Assembly (NCBI GenBank): GCA_043748015.1
Contig: JAYTOA010000169.1
Coordinates: 1-64,000 of the forward strand
From: JAIBBG01 sp043748015
Lineage (GTDB): Bacteria; Bacteroidota; Bacteroidia; Flavobacteriales_D; Sanyastnellaceae
Length of the DNA stretch: 64,000 bases
Direction: 5' to 3'
Shown here: positions 44,220-52,921 of the stretch, piece by piece
How positions within the stretch are numbered: position 1 is the first letter of the stretch
Layout: each line of letters begins with the position of its first letter
Made by a program: the position numbers and the translations under genes
The notes under the pieces: generated by a model
Seen by the model: only the letters and a program-made list of their open reading frames with translations
Told to the model about the DNA's origin: nothing
Database searches by the model: none

Positions 44220-45218
44220 TTATTTTCCTTCGTAGGCCCATTTCATATAGATGGCGCCCCAAGTGAAACCTCCGCCGAATGCGGCAAGAATGATATTGTC
44301 GCCTTTTTTCAATTTACTTTCCCAATCCCAAAGGCAAAGTGGAATGGTTCCCGCAGTAGTATTTCCGTACCGCTGGATATTGATCATGACCCTTTCCCTT
44401 CCTACTCCCATTCTATTTGCTGTTGCATCAATGATGCGCAAATTAGCCTGATGTGGCACCAGCCAGGCAACGTCGTCCGCTCCGAGATTATTTTTCTCCA
44501 TTATTTCAGCGGAAACATCGGCCATACCCTTGACAGCTGCTTTGAATACTGGCTGACCATCCTGAAAAATGTAATGCTCTTTTCTATCCACAGTTCCATG
44601 ACTTGCCGGATTGATTGATCCCCCCGCCTTTTGATGCAAGAATTGACGCCCGCTTCCGTCTGTTCTCAGGATGCTGTCCTTGATTCCATTTCCTTCTGTA
44701 TTTGCTTCAAGAAGCACGGCTCCGGCACCATCACCGAATATGATACAAGTAGATCTATCAGTGTAGTCAACAATGCTCGACATTTTATCACTTCCCACCA
44801 CGACCACTTTCTTGTACTTACCAGTTTCAATAAACTGAGAACCGGTAGTGAGTGCATAGAGAAATCCAGAACATGCGGCGCCCACATCAAAACTCCAGGC
44901 ATTGACAGCTCCAATTTTATCAGAGATAATATTTGCTGTCGCAGGAAACATCATGTCAGGCGTGACAGTTGCGCATATGAGCAGGTCAATTTCGTCTGCA
45001 GAGATCCCGCGCTTCTTTAATAATCCTTTGACAGCTTCAGCTCCCATATCGCTGGACCCGAGACCATCACCCTTGAGAATGTGGCGCTCCTCTACTCCGG
45101 TTCGCGTTTTGATCCATTCATCAGTGGTATCCACCATCTTCTCCAAATCTGCATTGGTGAGTATATCGGGTGGTAAATAGCCATGTACGGCGGTGATTGC
45201 GGCAGTGATGTTCGACAT
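44220..45218 (-). CDS. fabH: 3-oxoacyl-[acyl-carrier-protein] synthase III
   Basis: 332 aa. The thiolase fold has its catalytic triad visible: Cys in DVGAACSGFLYAL, His in VPHQANLRI, and Asn in RYGNTTAGTIP. FabH condenses acetyl-CoA with malonyl-ACP to start fatty-acid synthesis. It lies in a conserved group with rpmF and accBC. Its 240-bp upstream region holds a terminator after rpmF and a second terminator-like hairpin 28-59 bp before the start codon, suggesting transcript-level control. Confidence 0.96.
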   Translation of the reverse strand: MSNITAAITAVHGYLPPDILTNADLEKMVDTTDEWIKTRTGVEERHILKGDGLGSSDMGAEAVKGLLKKRGISADEIDLLICATVTPDMMFPATANIISDKIGAVNAWSFDVGAACSGFLYALTTGSQFIETGKYKKVVVVGSDKMSSIVDYTDRSTCIIFGDGAGAVLLEANTEGNGIKDSILRTDGSGRQFLHQKAGGSINPASHGTVDRKEHYIFQDGQPVFKAAVKGMADVSAEIMEKNNLGADDVAWLVPHQANLRIIDATANRMGVGRERVMINIQRYGNTTAGTIPLCLWDWESKLKKGDNIILAAFGGGFTWGAIYMKWAYEGK

Positions 45219-45245
45219 CTATTGTAATCCTTGATTGTTCCTATT

Positions 45246-45277
45246 AAAAAAAGGAGGCTAAGGTAACCAGAAGCCTC
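45246..45277 (-). promoter_or_regulatory. Attenuator-like hairpin in the fabH leader
   Basis: On the minus strand GAGGCT-tctGGTtACCtt-AGCCTC, with an inner GGT/ACC pairing, is followed by C and then seven T. This looks like an intrinsic terminator, yet it ends only 27 bp before fabH, so any fabH-accBC transcript started upstream must pass it. Confidence 0.5.
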
Positions 45278-45403
45278 TTCAATTGACATATTCGTATATT
45301 ATAGGTACGACTCTTCAGATTTCATTACCAAAACGAGAGAAAAGCAGCATCTTTTAAGACTTCTACATTTTTCTCTGAGTATTTTGGTCAAAATTCACTA
45401 TAA

Positions 45404-45436
45404 ACAACAAAGCCGGTCCGGAACTCCGGATCGGCT
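45404..45436 (-). terminator. Intrinsic terminator after rpmF
   Basis: On the minus strand AGCCGATCCGGA-gt-TCCGGACCGGCT makes a 12-bp stem with one A-C mismatch, followed by TTGTTGTTT. It lies 25 bp after the rpmF stop. Confidence 0.8.
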
Positions 45437-45460
45437 AGTCTATGTTTTTCAAATTGAAGC

Positions 45461-45658
45461 TTACGCTTCTTTTGAGTCAGTTCTTTCGAGCAAAACCTTA
45501 CCCTTATAGTAAAGCTTTCCTTCATACCAGTGAGCATGGTGGAACAAATGCGCCTGACCTGTTGTAGGACAAGTAGCCACATTTGGAGCTTCTATTTTGT
45601 AGTGTGTTCTGCGTTTCGCCTGGCGTGTAGACGAAATCCTGTGTTTGGGATGTGCCAT
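45461..45658 (-). CDS. rpmF: 50S ribosomal protein L32
   Basis: 65 aa. MAHPKHRISSTRQAKRRTHY is the standard L32 start, with the KIEAPNVATCPTTGQAHLFHH core. It has only one Cys, so it is the zinc-free form. It lies between DUF177 and fabH, as in many bacteria. A strong terminator follows. Confidence 0.95.
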   Translation of the reverse strand: MAHPKHRISSTRQAKRRTHYKIEAPNVATCPTTGQAHLFHHAHWYEGKLYYKGKVLLERTDSKEA

Positions 45659-45678
45659 TTCAGTATGGTTTTATTCTG

Positions 45679-46221
45679 TTATTCTTCTTCTTCAAAAAAT
45701 TCCTGATCTTCCGGATCTTCGTAATTAAGGTTCTTCAACGCTGCCCATTGAGTATTGGAAGTAGTATTCACTTTGTATTTCTCTAATTCCCTTATCACCT
45801 CCTGATTGCAGTCAGCAACATTCTCGTGAATATGTCTCGCAGGCAAAGCCAAGTGAGCGTATTCGAATAAAAACTGACTCAAATCCACCTCGTGCTCATT
45901 GGTACCAAGAACAAGGATATCCTCATCCGTGTGACCAGTGACATCGCCGAACTTCACAAGCAATTGCTGCGATGTGGCAATGGTGATCTCTAAATCATCA
46001 CTACAATGATCACAAATAGTTTGTACTGTGCCATGGATTGAAGTTGTGAAGAGAAGCATGTTGCTTTTCTTCTCCAATTCTACCAATGCTTTCAAATCAC
46101 ACTCGTGAATTTCAGAAGAACCAAAATTTTCAAAGAACTTAGCATCAAGCGTGAACTCGTACTGGTGATTTCCCACCTTTAACCCTATGTAGGGAATACG
46201 ATATTCCTTTAAGGCTTTCAC
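45679..46221 (-). CDS. DUF177 / YceD-family protein
   Basis: 180 aa from a GTG at 46221, placed about 20 nt after a good promoter; the frame reaches 46332, but that part overlaps the promoter. The sequence (KALKEYRIPYIGLKVGNHQY, CDHCSDDLEITIATSQQLLV, QFLFEYAHLALPARHIH and an acidic end PEDQEFFEEEE) fits the YceD family, linked to 23S rRNA and 50S assembly. It precedes rpmF by 20 bp; this order is conserved widely. Confidence 0.85.
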   Translation of the reverse strand: MKALKEYRIPYIGLKVGNHQYEFTLDAKFFENFGSSEIHECDLKALVELEKKSNMLLFTTSIHGTVQTICDHCSDDLEITIATSQQLLVKFGDVTGHTDEDILVLGTNEHEVDLSQFLFEYAHLALPARHIHENVADCNQEVIRELEKYKVNTTSNTQWAALKNLNYEDPEDQEFFEEEE

Positions 46222-46246
46222 AGCAATGCTTTTAAAAAACGGACGG

Positions 46247-46276
46247 CAAAAGTAACCTGTAATTTGGATTAGGCAA
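46247..46276 (-). promoter_or_regulatory. Promoter of the DUF177-rpmF operon
   Basis: On the minus strand TTG (46276-46274), 19 bp, then TACTTTTG (46254-46247): the best full promoter match in the window. It fixes the GTG at 46221 as the likely start. The plus-strand gap from 46277 to 46518 holds nothing else I can support. Confidence 0.65.
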
Positions 46277-46518
46277 GAATTCCGATGAAGAAATCCCACA
46301 ATTGCATCTGAATCACAGTTGCTAGAGGTCAATTCGACCTAGAGCTCCACCCAACCGCGCGATGTTCATCTCGATGAGCTAGAACAGAGAAGCTACCATT
46401 GTCGCATAATCCAACAGCCTTCAGTGAAATCGGCTTACTGTTACCCATTACTTTTCGGATCGGTGTTGCAAAGACCAATGACTGTTGATTAAATGGGTGG
46501 TTCATGACACGATACTCA

Positions 46519-46549
46519 TTGTAACCCACGAATATTTCGCCTATGTTCG
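46519..46549 (+). promoter_or_regulatory. Possible promoter of the DUF4783 gene
   Basis: TTG (46519-46521), 20 bp, TATGTTCG (46542-46549, one mismatch to TAnnTTTG), about 75 bp before the ATG at 46626. The upstream intergenic stretch is otherwise empty. Confidence 0.35.
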
Positions 46550-46625
46550 CAATCTAACCAAGCCACATAACAGCAATTGGCGCGATGGTTGTTAAGCCAA
46601 GAATGCTTTTTTAAAGATCCTACAC

Positions 46626-47015
46626 ATGAAAATCCTGAGTACTTTCTTACTTGTTCTTACTGCTGCAATTTGTGTTGCCCAGGCAGACATTACTCCCTCC
46701 GTGAGTGCCGCACTTAAGAAAGGAGATGCCGCGACGCTTGCGGGAATGATGATGCCACAAATTGAATTGACAATCAACGGACAGGATGGCAATCTGTCCA
46801 AAGCGGATGCGCAAAAATCTTTGACCACATTCTTCAGAGATTATACTGTAACGAATTTCACGGTGAAGCATCAGGGAACTTCGAAACTTGACGACCAGTA
46901 TCGCATTGGCGAAATGGCAACAAACAAAGGAAATTTCCGGGTTACATTTTTCATAAAGAAATCAGGAACTACGATGCAAATTCGACAACTGAAAATTGAA
47001 GCATCGGACGAATAA
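46626..47015 (+). CDS. DUF4783-family secreted protein
   Basis: 129 aa with signal peptide (KILSTFLLVLTAAICVAQ). The mature part is a small NTF2-like domain (ALKKGDAATLAGMMMPQIEL, TFFRDYTVTNFTVKHQG and a terminal strand MQIRQLKIE) typical of DUF4783. Function unknown. It is followed by a strong terminator and then nadC, a neighbour pair also found in other Bacteroidota. Confidence 0.8.
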   Translation: MKILSTFLLVLTAAICVAQADITPSVSAALKKGDAATLAGMMMPQIELTINGQDGNLSKADAQKSLTTFFRDYTVTNFTVKHQGTSKLDDQYRIGEMATNKGNFRVTFFIKKSGTTMQIRQLKIEASDE

Positions 47016-47046
47016 TGTCGCACGACATAAACACAGTATTCATTGA

Positions 47047-47075
47047 ACGGAGTTGACATCAACTCCGTTTTTTTT
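47047..47075 (+). terminator. Intrinsic terminator after the DUF4783 gene
   Basis: ACGGAGTTGA-ca-TCAACTCCGT is a perfect 10-bp stem with a 2-nt loop, followed by a run of eight T. It is one of the clearest terminators in the window. Confidence 0.88.
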
Positions 47076-47180
47076 ATCCCACCTTTTCTTCTTAGAAAAT
47101 TGCGACCAAGCGAAGTGAAATGCTCAGCACAATCTCAATTTTATCTCCCATTGCTTTTTTCTTTGCCTTTCCTTTGCCAC

Positions 47181-48026
47181 ATGCAAAATGAATTTGACCT
47201 GGATGATTTCATCCTGCGCGCATTGAGCGAAGACATTGGAGATGGCGATCACACAACGCTTTCAACTATTTCTGCCGATGCAAAAGGAAAAGCGAAACTA
47301 TTGGTAAAAGAAAAAGGTATTCTTGCCGGTGTAAGCATTGCGAAGCGCATTCTCGAATTGGTAGACCCTGCTCTTCATTTTGATCAATTGCTGAATGACG
47401 GCGACAAGATCAACCTCGGTAATATTGCTTTTTACGTTGAGGGATCTTCAAGAAGCATTACTACAGCCGAAAGACTTTTACTCAATGTAATGCAGCGCAT
47501 GAGCGGTATAGCTACCAAGACAAATCGCATTGCTATGTCCATCAGCGATACGAAATGCAAACTCCTCGATACACGCAAAACCACTCCGGGATTTCGTCAT
47601 TTCGAAAAACTTGCGGTGAATATTGGAGGCGGAGTGAATCATCGTTTTGGACTTTACGATATGATTATGGTGAAGGACAACCATGTTGATTTTTGCGGAG
47701 GAGTAAAACCGGCACTCGACGCCGTAAAAAAATATCTTTCCTCTACCGGTCGTCATCTGAAAGTTGAAGTAGAGGCGCGAAATATTGCAGAGGTGGAAGA
47801 AATTCTTGCATGCGATATTGCCTTTCGCATCATGCTTGACAATTTTCCTCCTGATCACTTGATCAAGGCTGTGGCGTTTATCAACGGTCGTGTCGAGACA
47901 GAAGCTTCAGGTGGAATCAACGAAAAAAATGCTCTGCAATATGCCATGTGCGGCGTCGATTATATCTCAATGGGCGCTTTAACACATCAAATAGAAAGTC
48001 TTGACCTCAGTCTAAAAGCCTGTTGA
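47181..48026 (+). CDS. nadC: Nicotinate-nucleotide pyrophosphorylase (carboxylating)
   Basis: 281 aa from the ATG at 47181 (MQNEFDLDDFILRALSEDIG). The frame opens at 47043 inside the terminator, and those 46 codons have no family match. Typical NadC motifs are EDIGDGDHTT, TAERLLLNVMQRMSGIAT, LLDTRKTTPGFRHFEK and GGGVNHRFGLYDMIMVKDNH, plus the C-terminal barrel EASGGI. It makes nicotinate mononucleotide from quinolinate in NAD synthesis. Confidence 0.95.
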   Translation: MQNEFDLDDFILRALSEDIGDGDHTTLSTISADAKGKAKLLVKEKGILAGVSIAKRILELVDPALHFDQLLNDGDKINLGNIAFYVEGSSRSITTAERLLLNVMQRMSGIATKTNRIAMSISDTKCKLLDTRKTTPGFRHFEKLAVNIGGGVNHRFGLYDMIMVKDNHVDFCGGVKPALDAVKKYLSSTGRHLKVEVEARNIAEVEEILACDIAFRIMLDNFPPDHLIKAVAFINGRVETEASGGINEKNALQYAMCGVDYISMGALTHQIESLDLSLKAC

Positions 48027-48102
48027 TATCGATGCATTCAGCAGAACGTTCTTTTCGTGTTCATTGTTCTTCACATGGTAAAAGCTTTTTGCCAAGCATG
48101 CC

Positions 48103-48135
48103 TTTGACTAAAAAAACAGCTTTCATCTATCTTCG
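48103..48135 (+). promoter_or_regulatory. Promoter of the YihY gene
   Basis: TTTG (48103-48106), 21 bp, TATCTTCG (48128-48135, one mismatch), immediately upstream of the ATG at 48142. Confidence 0.4.
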
Positions 48136-48141
48136 GCACCG

Positions 48142-49113
48142 ATGACCAAGGAGAAGCCCAAATGGGAAATAAAACTGATGTCGATGCGTGGTGTAAAACG
48201 AATTATCACCGCGTTCGACAAGTTTCATCCGCCCGGATTTGAGGGAATGTCGTTGTGGTATGTTTCTCGTTTTTTCACTGAAGCATTAATGAAAGGTCAA
48301 GTGGTTACGAGAGCCGCTGCAATTTCCTTCCGATTATTCCTTGCGTTTTTTCCTGCGATTTTGATGTTGCTGACATTGATTCCTTACATCCCGGTAGACA
48401 ATTTTCAAGTATCACTTTTCGATAATATTCGTGGATTTTTTCCCGGAGATACCTTTAGACTTTTTGAAAGCACACTCGATGACTTGATCAATCAAAAACA
48501 CAGCGGGCTTCTTTCCATCGGATTTATTCTTTTGATTTATTATGCATCCAATAGCATCAACGCGATTCTGATTGGTTTCAATTCCAGTTATCACATAGAG
48601 GACAAGAACCATCCGGTGATGATGAGAATTGCCAGTATCATTCTTATTTTTTTCCTTGGATTTCTGATGTTGGTTGCCGTAATCATTGTAGTTTTCAGCG
48701 GCACTGTATTTGAGTACTTGCACAAAATCGGAATAATAGGAGACCGTGGTTATTTGCCAATTCTCCATTTTGCGAAATGGGTAATTTCAGTTGGATTGAT
48801 GTACGCCATCATCAGCACACTGTACAATGTAGGTGTGAGAAAAAAACTGAGAAGGTGGAGATTTTTCAATGCCGGCGCCACATTAGCAACTCTGAGTTTT
48901 GTGCTCACTTCTGTAGCCTTCGCTTATTTCGTAACGAATTTTGCTGCATATAACAAACTATACGGGTCACTTGGAACACTGATGATTTTACTGATTTGGC
49001 TCAATTTCAACTGCATCATTATTCTAATGGGATTTGAGTTAAATGTGAGTATTCGCAAGGCGCGTAAAAGTGTACCCAAACCAGAACCAGATATTAAAAA
49101 CACCATCAAATGA
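48142..49113 (+). CDS. YihY/BrkB-family inner membrane protein
   Basis: 323 aa with six hydrophobic segments. Landmarks of the family are TRAAAISFRLFLAFFPAILML, LLIYYASNSINAILIGFNSSY and YGSLGTLMILLIWLNFNCIIILMG with the conserved aromatic-Asn at the end of the last segment. The function is poorly defined (once suggested as RNase BN, not supported). The next gene starts inside the stop codon (ATGA, 4-nt overlap). Confidence 0.9.
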   Translation: MTKEKPKWEIKLMSMRGVKRIITAFDKFHPPGFEGMSLWYVSRFFTEALMKGQVVTRAAAISFRLFLAFFPAILMLLTLIPYIPVDNFQVSLFDNIRGFFPGDTFRLFESTLDDLINQKHSGLLSIGFILLIYYASNSINAILIGFNSSYHIEDKNHPVMMRIASIILIFFLGFLMLVAVIIVVFSGTVFEYLHKIGIIGDRGYLPILHFAKWVISVGLMYAIISTLYNVGVRKKLRRWRFFNAGATLATLSFVLTSVAFAYFVTNFAAYNKLYGSLGTLMILLIWLNFNCIIILMGFELNVSIRKARKSVPKPEPDIKNTIK

Positions 49114-49538
49114 TAAAATACATCGCTACTTTTTTAATCGTTCTAACCACAATGCTGGTTAACTCGCAAACTGTCACGGGGAATTGGAAGACCATCGATG
49201 ACGAAACAGGAAAAGCGAAATCGATCGTAGAAATTTATGAGCAATCAGGAATGCTTTACGGAAAGGTCGTTGAACTTTTTCGTGAGCCAAGCGAAGAGCA
49301 GCATCCGAAATGTGATAAGTGTGAAGATGATCGCAAAGGCCAACCTGTGTTGGGAATGGTGATAGTGCGCGACATGCTTTTGAAAGATGGCTTCCATCAA
49401 AAAGGAACGATTTGCGATCCGAAAAACGGCAAGATATATCGCTGCGAATTCTGGCTTGACAAAAACGATTCGAACAAACTACAGGTTCGTGGATATTGGG
49501 GATTTCTCTACCGTACGCAAGTATGGGAGCGCAATTGA
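49110..49538 (+). CDS. DUF2147-family periplasmic protein
   Basis: 142 aa with signal peptide (KYIATFLIVLTTMLVNSQ). The lipocalin-like DUF2147 core is GNWKTIDDETGKAKSIVEIY, KVVELFREPSEEQHPKCDKC and the terminal GYWGFLYRTQVWER. It is translationally coupled to the YihY gene. Members are small beta-barrels of unknown ligand. Confidence 0.88.
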   Translation: MIKYIATFLIVLTTMLVNSQTVTGNWKTIDDETGKAKSIVEIYEQSGMLYGKVVELFREPSEEQHPKCDKCEDDRKGQPVLGMVIVRDMLLKDGFHQKGTICDPKNGKIYRCEFWLDKNDSNKLQVRGYWGFLYRTQVWERN

Positions 49539-49566
49539 TAACGAGTCATTCTTGACGGTAAAATCT

Positions 49567-50325
49567 TCACGTAAGATTTCGTTTTGTAAAAAGATGTACG
49601 ATAAAACGGAATGTGATGTAGGCGTGATTGACGATTGTGGAGAAAAGTCCGTAATGCTTGATCATGATCTGAAACCGCTCTTTCAAACCTTCTCTTCTCC
49701 TCGACGAAGAAACACCACCGCGTAAGAATTTCGAAACATACATTTCTGAATTGACTATTGTCTTTGCATTTTTAAGCACGCGAATGGTCCAGTCGATGTC
49801 AGCACTTATCTTAAATTTCAAATCGTAATCGACAGCCATTTTTCGTTTGACTAAAATCGATTGATGCGAAACACACATTCCGAATTTCAAACTTTTCCAT
49901 GAAAGATTTGTTGGAGGATGAAGTCTGCGATCTCCGAGTTCTTTGCCATGGTCATCCACAACCATGGTGTTGCCGTAATAAAAATCGGCGTGATCATTTC
50001 GCGACAACAATTTTTCTAAAACATCATTGCTATAAAATTCGTCACCGGCGTTCATGAAAACGATGTAGTCGCCATCTGCCTGTGAAATTCCCTTGTTCAT
50101 TGCATCGTAAATGCCTTTGTCTTTTTCAGACACAACTTTCAATTGCGGGCGCGCAAAACGATGGACGATTTCCAATGTGTCGTCTTTTGAAGCGCCGTCG
50201 ATGACCAGGTGATGAACATGTGGCCATGATTGCTCGCTTACGCTGCGCATTGTTCGCTCAACGACTGCCGCGCCGTTGTAAACAACAGTGACGACAGTGA
50301 CGGAGGCGGGAAGATTGGAAGACAT
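49567..50325 (-). CDS. Glycosyltransferase family 2 protein
   Basis: 252 aa from the ATG at 50325 (MSSNLPASVTVVTVVYNGAA); the frame to 50421 is open, but those residues do not fit. GT2 features are the nucleotide-binding beginning, VIDGASKDDTLEI, SEKDKGIYDAMNKGI and the metal/donor site VFMNAGDEFYSND (replacing the DxD). It lacks membrane segments and is likely soluble or peripheral. It is close to a DUF115-like protein and a flippase, so probably part of a small glycan group. It converges with the DUF2147 gene. Confidence 0.9.
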   Translation of the reverse strand: MSSNLPASVTVVTVVYNGAAVVERTMRSVSEQSWPHVHHLVIDGASKDDTLEIVHRFARPQLKVVSEKDKGIYDAMNKGISQADGDYIVFMNAGDEFYSNDVLEKLLSRNDHADFYYGNTMVVDDHGKELGDRRLHPPTNLSWKSLKFGMCVSHQSILVKRKMAVDYDLKFKISADIDWTIRVLKNAKTIVNSEMYVSKFLRGGVSSSRRREGLKERFQIMIKHYGLFSTIVNHAYITFRFIVHLFTKRNLT

Positions 50326-50475
50326 GTGGGGGCGAAAATAATCAGCATTGGCACAGTTATATGTTTGACATGAAATGCGTGGAATTATCGAAATGCACCC
50401 AACATTCGAGATTAAGTTCAAAACAGGTTACCAAACACTATCAACATTCCATTATCATCATCATAGTACGAACTC

Positions 50476-50507
50476 TTGTCAAATAAGTAGGCGTGTGAAT
50501 ATTTTTG
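50476..50507 (+). promoter_or_regulatory. Promoter for the glycan genes 50514-52910
   Basis: TTG (50476-50478), 21 bp, TATTTTTG (50500-50507), an exact -7 box. The predicted transcript begins at or next to the ATG at 50514. Confidence 0.55.
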
Positions 50508-50513
50508 TCCTAT

Positions 50514-51386
50514 ATGACAAGATCGCATCGAGCTTATAAACGAAGTACGTCTTTCATGCTGAATTGCGTGAATTCGGTGATCTCTATTCTCAAAATTGTC
50601 TTCAATTCTCGAATCTCCAAAAAATTACCCGGCATTTCGGGAGACAGATGCCTTGTTCTGGGTAATGGGCCTTCGCTTGCTGTTTCTGTGGAAAAGCATC
50701 CGACATATTTCACTCAGCATCCTGCGATGTGCATCAATCTGTTCTCACTATCCGATGAATTTGCAAAATTCAAACCTCTGTATTATGTGATTGTGGACCC
50801 TTACTTCTGGCAAAGTGATGATGCCAACATACACCGTGCGATCGACGCCATCAGCGAGAAAACGAAATGGACGATGCACCTAATGATACCTCATGCAGCA
50901 AAAAAATCATCCCACATTTCGCATTTCGCACAACATCCACACATACGATTGCACTACTTCAATTATGTCGTCTTTAAAGGATTCCCTGCCATTGGTCATT
51001 TCTTTTACCGTCGGAATATGGCAATGATCCAAAGTTCTAATGTGCTTGTTACAGCTTTATTTCTAAGCATCAATCTGGGATACAAAAGAGTTGAGTTATT
51101 CGGCGCAGACCATAGCTGGCACGAGCAAATCGCTGTCAATGAGAACAATGAGCTTGTTGTAAAGGACTTACATTTTTATGATGAAGAAAGTGAAGTGAAA
51201 GCAGTTCCGTTCACGGCGCTGCATCTACCCGACCCTTTGAAAATGGACGAGACATTTGATCTCTGGGCTAGGGTATTTTATAGCTATCGCCTCATACGCG
51301 GTTACGCAAAAAAACAAAACTGCAACATATACAACGCCAGTGAAAAGTCCTACATCGACGCATTTGATCGCATACGTATTCAGTAA
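50514..51386 (+). CDS. DUF115/MptE-like Rossmann protein, probable glycan enzyme
   Basis: 290 aa from the ATG at 50514. The frame begins at a TTG (50505) inside the promoter's -7 box, so that start is rejected; a later ATG at 50556 is possible. The core has GDRCLVLGNGPSLAVSVEKH, the glycine motif of the DUF115/MptE and related sialyltransferase-like folds, followed by YYVIVDPYFWQ. Later VELFGADHSWHEQIAVN resembles a His-containing active-site edge. It sits between a GT2 and a flippase, so a sugar-transfer role is inferred. Substrate unknown. Confidence 0.7.
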   Translation: MTRSHRAYKRSTSFMLNCVNSVISILKIVFNSRISKKLPGISGDRCLVLGNGPSLAVSVEKHPTYFTQHPAMCINLFSLSDEFAKFKPLYYVIVDPYFWQSDDANIHRAIDAISEKTKWTMHLMIPHAAKKSSHISHFAQHPHIRLHYFNYVVFKGFPAIGHFFYRRNMAMIQSSNVLVTALFLSINLGYKRVELFGADHSWHEQIAVNENNELVVKDLHFYDEESEVKAVPFTALHLPDPLKMDETFDLWARVFYSYRLIRGYAKKQNCNIYNASEKSYIDAFDRIRIQ

Positions 51387-51425
51387 AAATACTTTTCTAC
51401 AAAACATTCGCTCAAGTAAAACCTC

Positions 51426-52910
51426 ATGGGAATAGTCATACAACAAGCCATCAAAACAACGGTGTACTCTTACATCGGGGCGTTGCTGGGTTTTCTTACT
51501 GTATGGTATATGAACCGCGAATGGCTCACAGCAGAACAGAATGGACTGATCAATCTTCTCATTTCAATTTCGTTAATTACCGGCTCTCTTAGCAATCTGG
51601 GAATGACGGGTGTGACGACGCGAATGTTTCCTCACTTTCGGCACGACGACAAAAAGCACAACGGCTTTTTGTTTTATCCACTCGTGATTACTGTTATCGG
51701 ATTCATTCTGTTTGTTGCACTATTTTTCATCTTTCATGATTGGGCGGTTGAACGTAACATTGAAAAATCAGCACTGTTCGCCGATAACATTTACTATCTG
51801 TTGCCGCTTACTTTTTTCATTGCGCTATTTTACATTTTTGATACTTACTCGAAATCCATTTATCTGACGACAGCGGGTGTTGTAATCAAAGAAGTTTTAT
51901 TGCGTGTTGTCATTCTGATTGCAGCCTTTCTTTACTACAAAAAAATTATCAGTTTCGATTTCTTCGTGCTGTTGTACTGCGTATCATTTTGTGCCATCGG
52001 AATTGGTCTCGCCATTTATCTCTATTACAAAGACGAATTGTACATCGGTCGAATCAAAGGTTTTCTCTCGAAAGAGATGATCAAGGAAATGAAACTTGTA
52101 GCCGGTTTTTCGGTAATTACAGGATTGAGTAGTTTGTTGATTTCTTCCATCGACAAAATCATTGTGAATGATAAACTTGGACTGGCCGCAGCAGGTGTGT
52201 TTGCGATTGCATCATACTTCGGAAGTATTATTCAGATTCCTGCAAGATCGATTATCAGAATTACTTCGAGCGTTGTTGCCGATTCATGGAAGACGAATGA
52301 CATCGCCAATATTCATTCTGTTTATCACAAGAGTTGTCTCAACCAAATGATACTCGGCATGCTTCTTTTTCTCGGAGTTTGGGTAAATCTCGACAACATC
52401 ATTGTTCTGATGCCGCCTGAATATGCTGAAGGAAAATATGTAATCATTCTGATGGCATTGGCTTATCTCATCGATATGGCTACCGGTGTGAATGGTGTCA
52501 TCATCTCTACATCAACGTACTTCAGATATGACACGTACTTTATGTTTTTGCTTTTGGTAGTGACGATTATCAGTAACCTCCTATTAATACCGATGTATGG
52601 AATTACCGGTGCCGCTCTGGCTGCGTGTATCACTTACTTTTTATACAATCTGCTCCGCTATCTTTTTCTATGGAAAGTTTTCAATATGCAGCCTTATGAT
52701 TTGTCTTTTCTGAAAGTTCTTTTGTTTGGAGGAATTGCGTACTTACTGGCCGTGTTAATTCCATCGACATTTCATCCATATGCTGATGTCATCATCCGTG
52801 GGACAGTTGCTTGTGGTGCTTTTAGTTTGATGATCTTTCGTTCGAATGTCGCTGCAGATCTCAACGCGACCATTTTGAAATATGTAAATTCCATGCGCAA
52901 AAAGGAATGA
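51426..52910 (+). CDS. Polysaccharide flippase (MATE/PST-like)
   Basis: 494 aa, about 12-14 membrane segments. The start (QQAIKTTVYSYIGALLGFLT then NREWLTAEQNGLINLLISIS) is the usual N-terminus of O-antigen/polysaccharide flippases. ISSIDKIIVNDKLGLAAAGV is the conserved loop with Asp-Lys. It moves lipid-linked glycans to the periplasm. It follows the DUF115-like gene by 39 bp, in the same transcript. It is a second, diverged flippase besides that at 21864-23252. Confidence 0.87.
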   Translation: MGIVIQQAIKTTVYSYIGALLGFLTVWYMNREWLTAEQNGLINLLISISLITGSLSNLGMTGVTTRMFPHFRHDDKKHNGFLFYPLVITVIGFILFVALFFIFHDWAVERNIEKSALFADNIYYLLPLTFFIALFYIFDTYSKSIYLTTAGVVIKEVLLRVVILIAAFLYYKKIISFDFFVLLYCVSFCAIGIGLAIYLYYKDELYIGRIKGFLSKEMIKEMKLVAGFSVITGLSSLLISSIDKIIVNDKLGLAAAGVFAIASYFGSIIQIPARSIIRITSSVVADSWKTNDIANIHSVYHKSCLNQMILGMLLFLGVWVNLDNIIVLMPPEYAEGKYVIILMALAYLIDMATGVNGVIISTSTYFRYDTYFMFLLLVVTIISNLLLIPMYGITGAALAACITYFLYNLLRYLFLWKVFNMQPYDLSFLKVLLFGGIAYLLAVLIPSTFHPYADVIIRGTVACGAFSLMIFRSNVAADLNATILKYVNSMRKKE

Positions 52911-52921
52911 CCCGTTTTTTG

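Noticed and set aside
46329..46529. 66-codon minus-strand frame in the gap upstream of DUF177
   Set aside because: No promoter, no domain, and unusual composition; more likely non-coding.
47043..47180. Upstream extension of nadC
   Set aside because: It begins inside a perfect terminator hairpin, and the 46 residues are unrelated to NadC.
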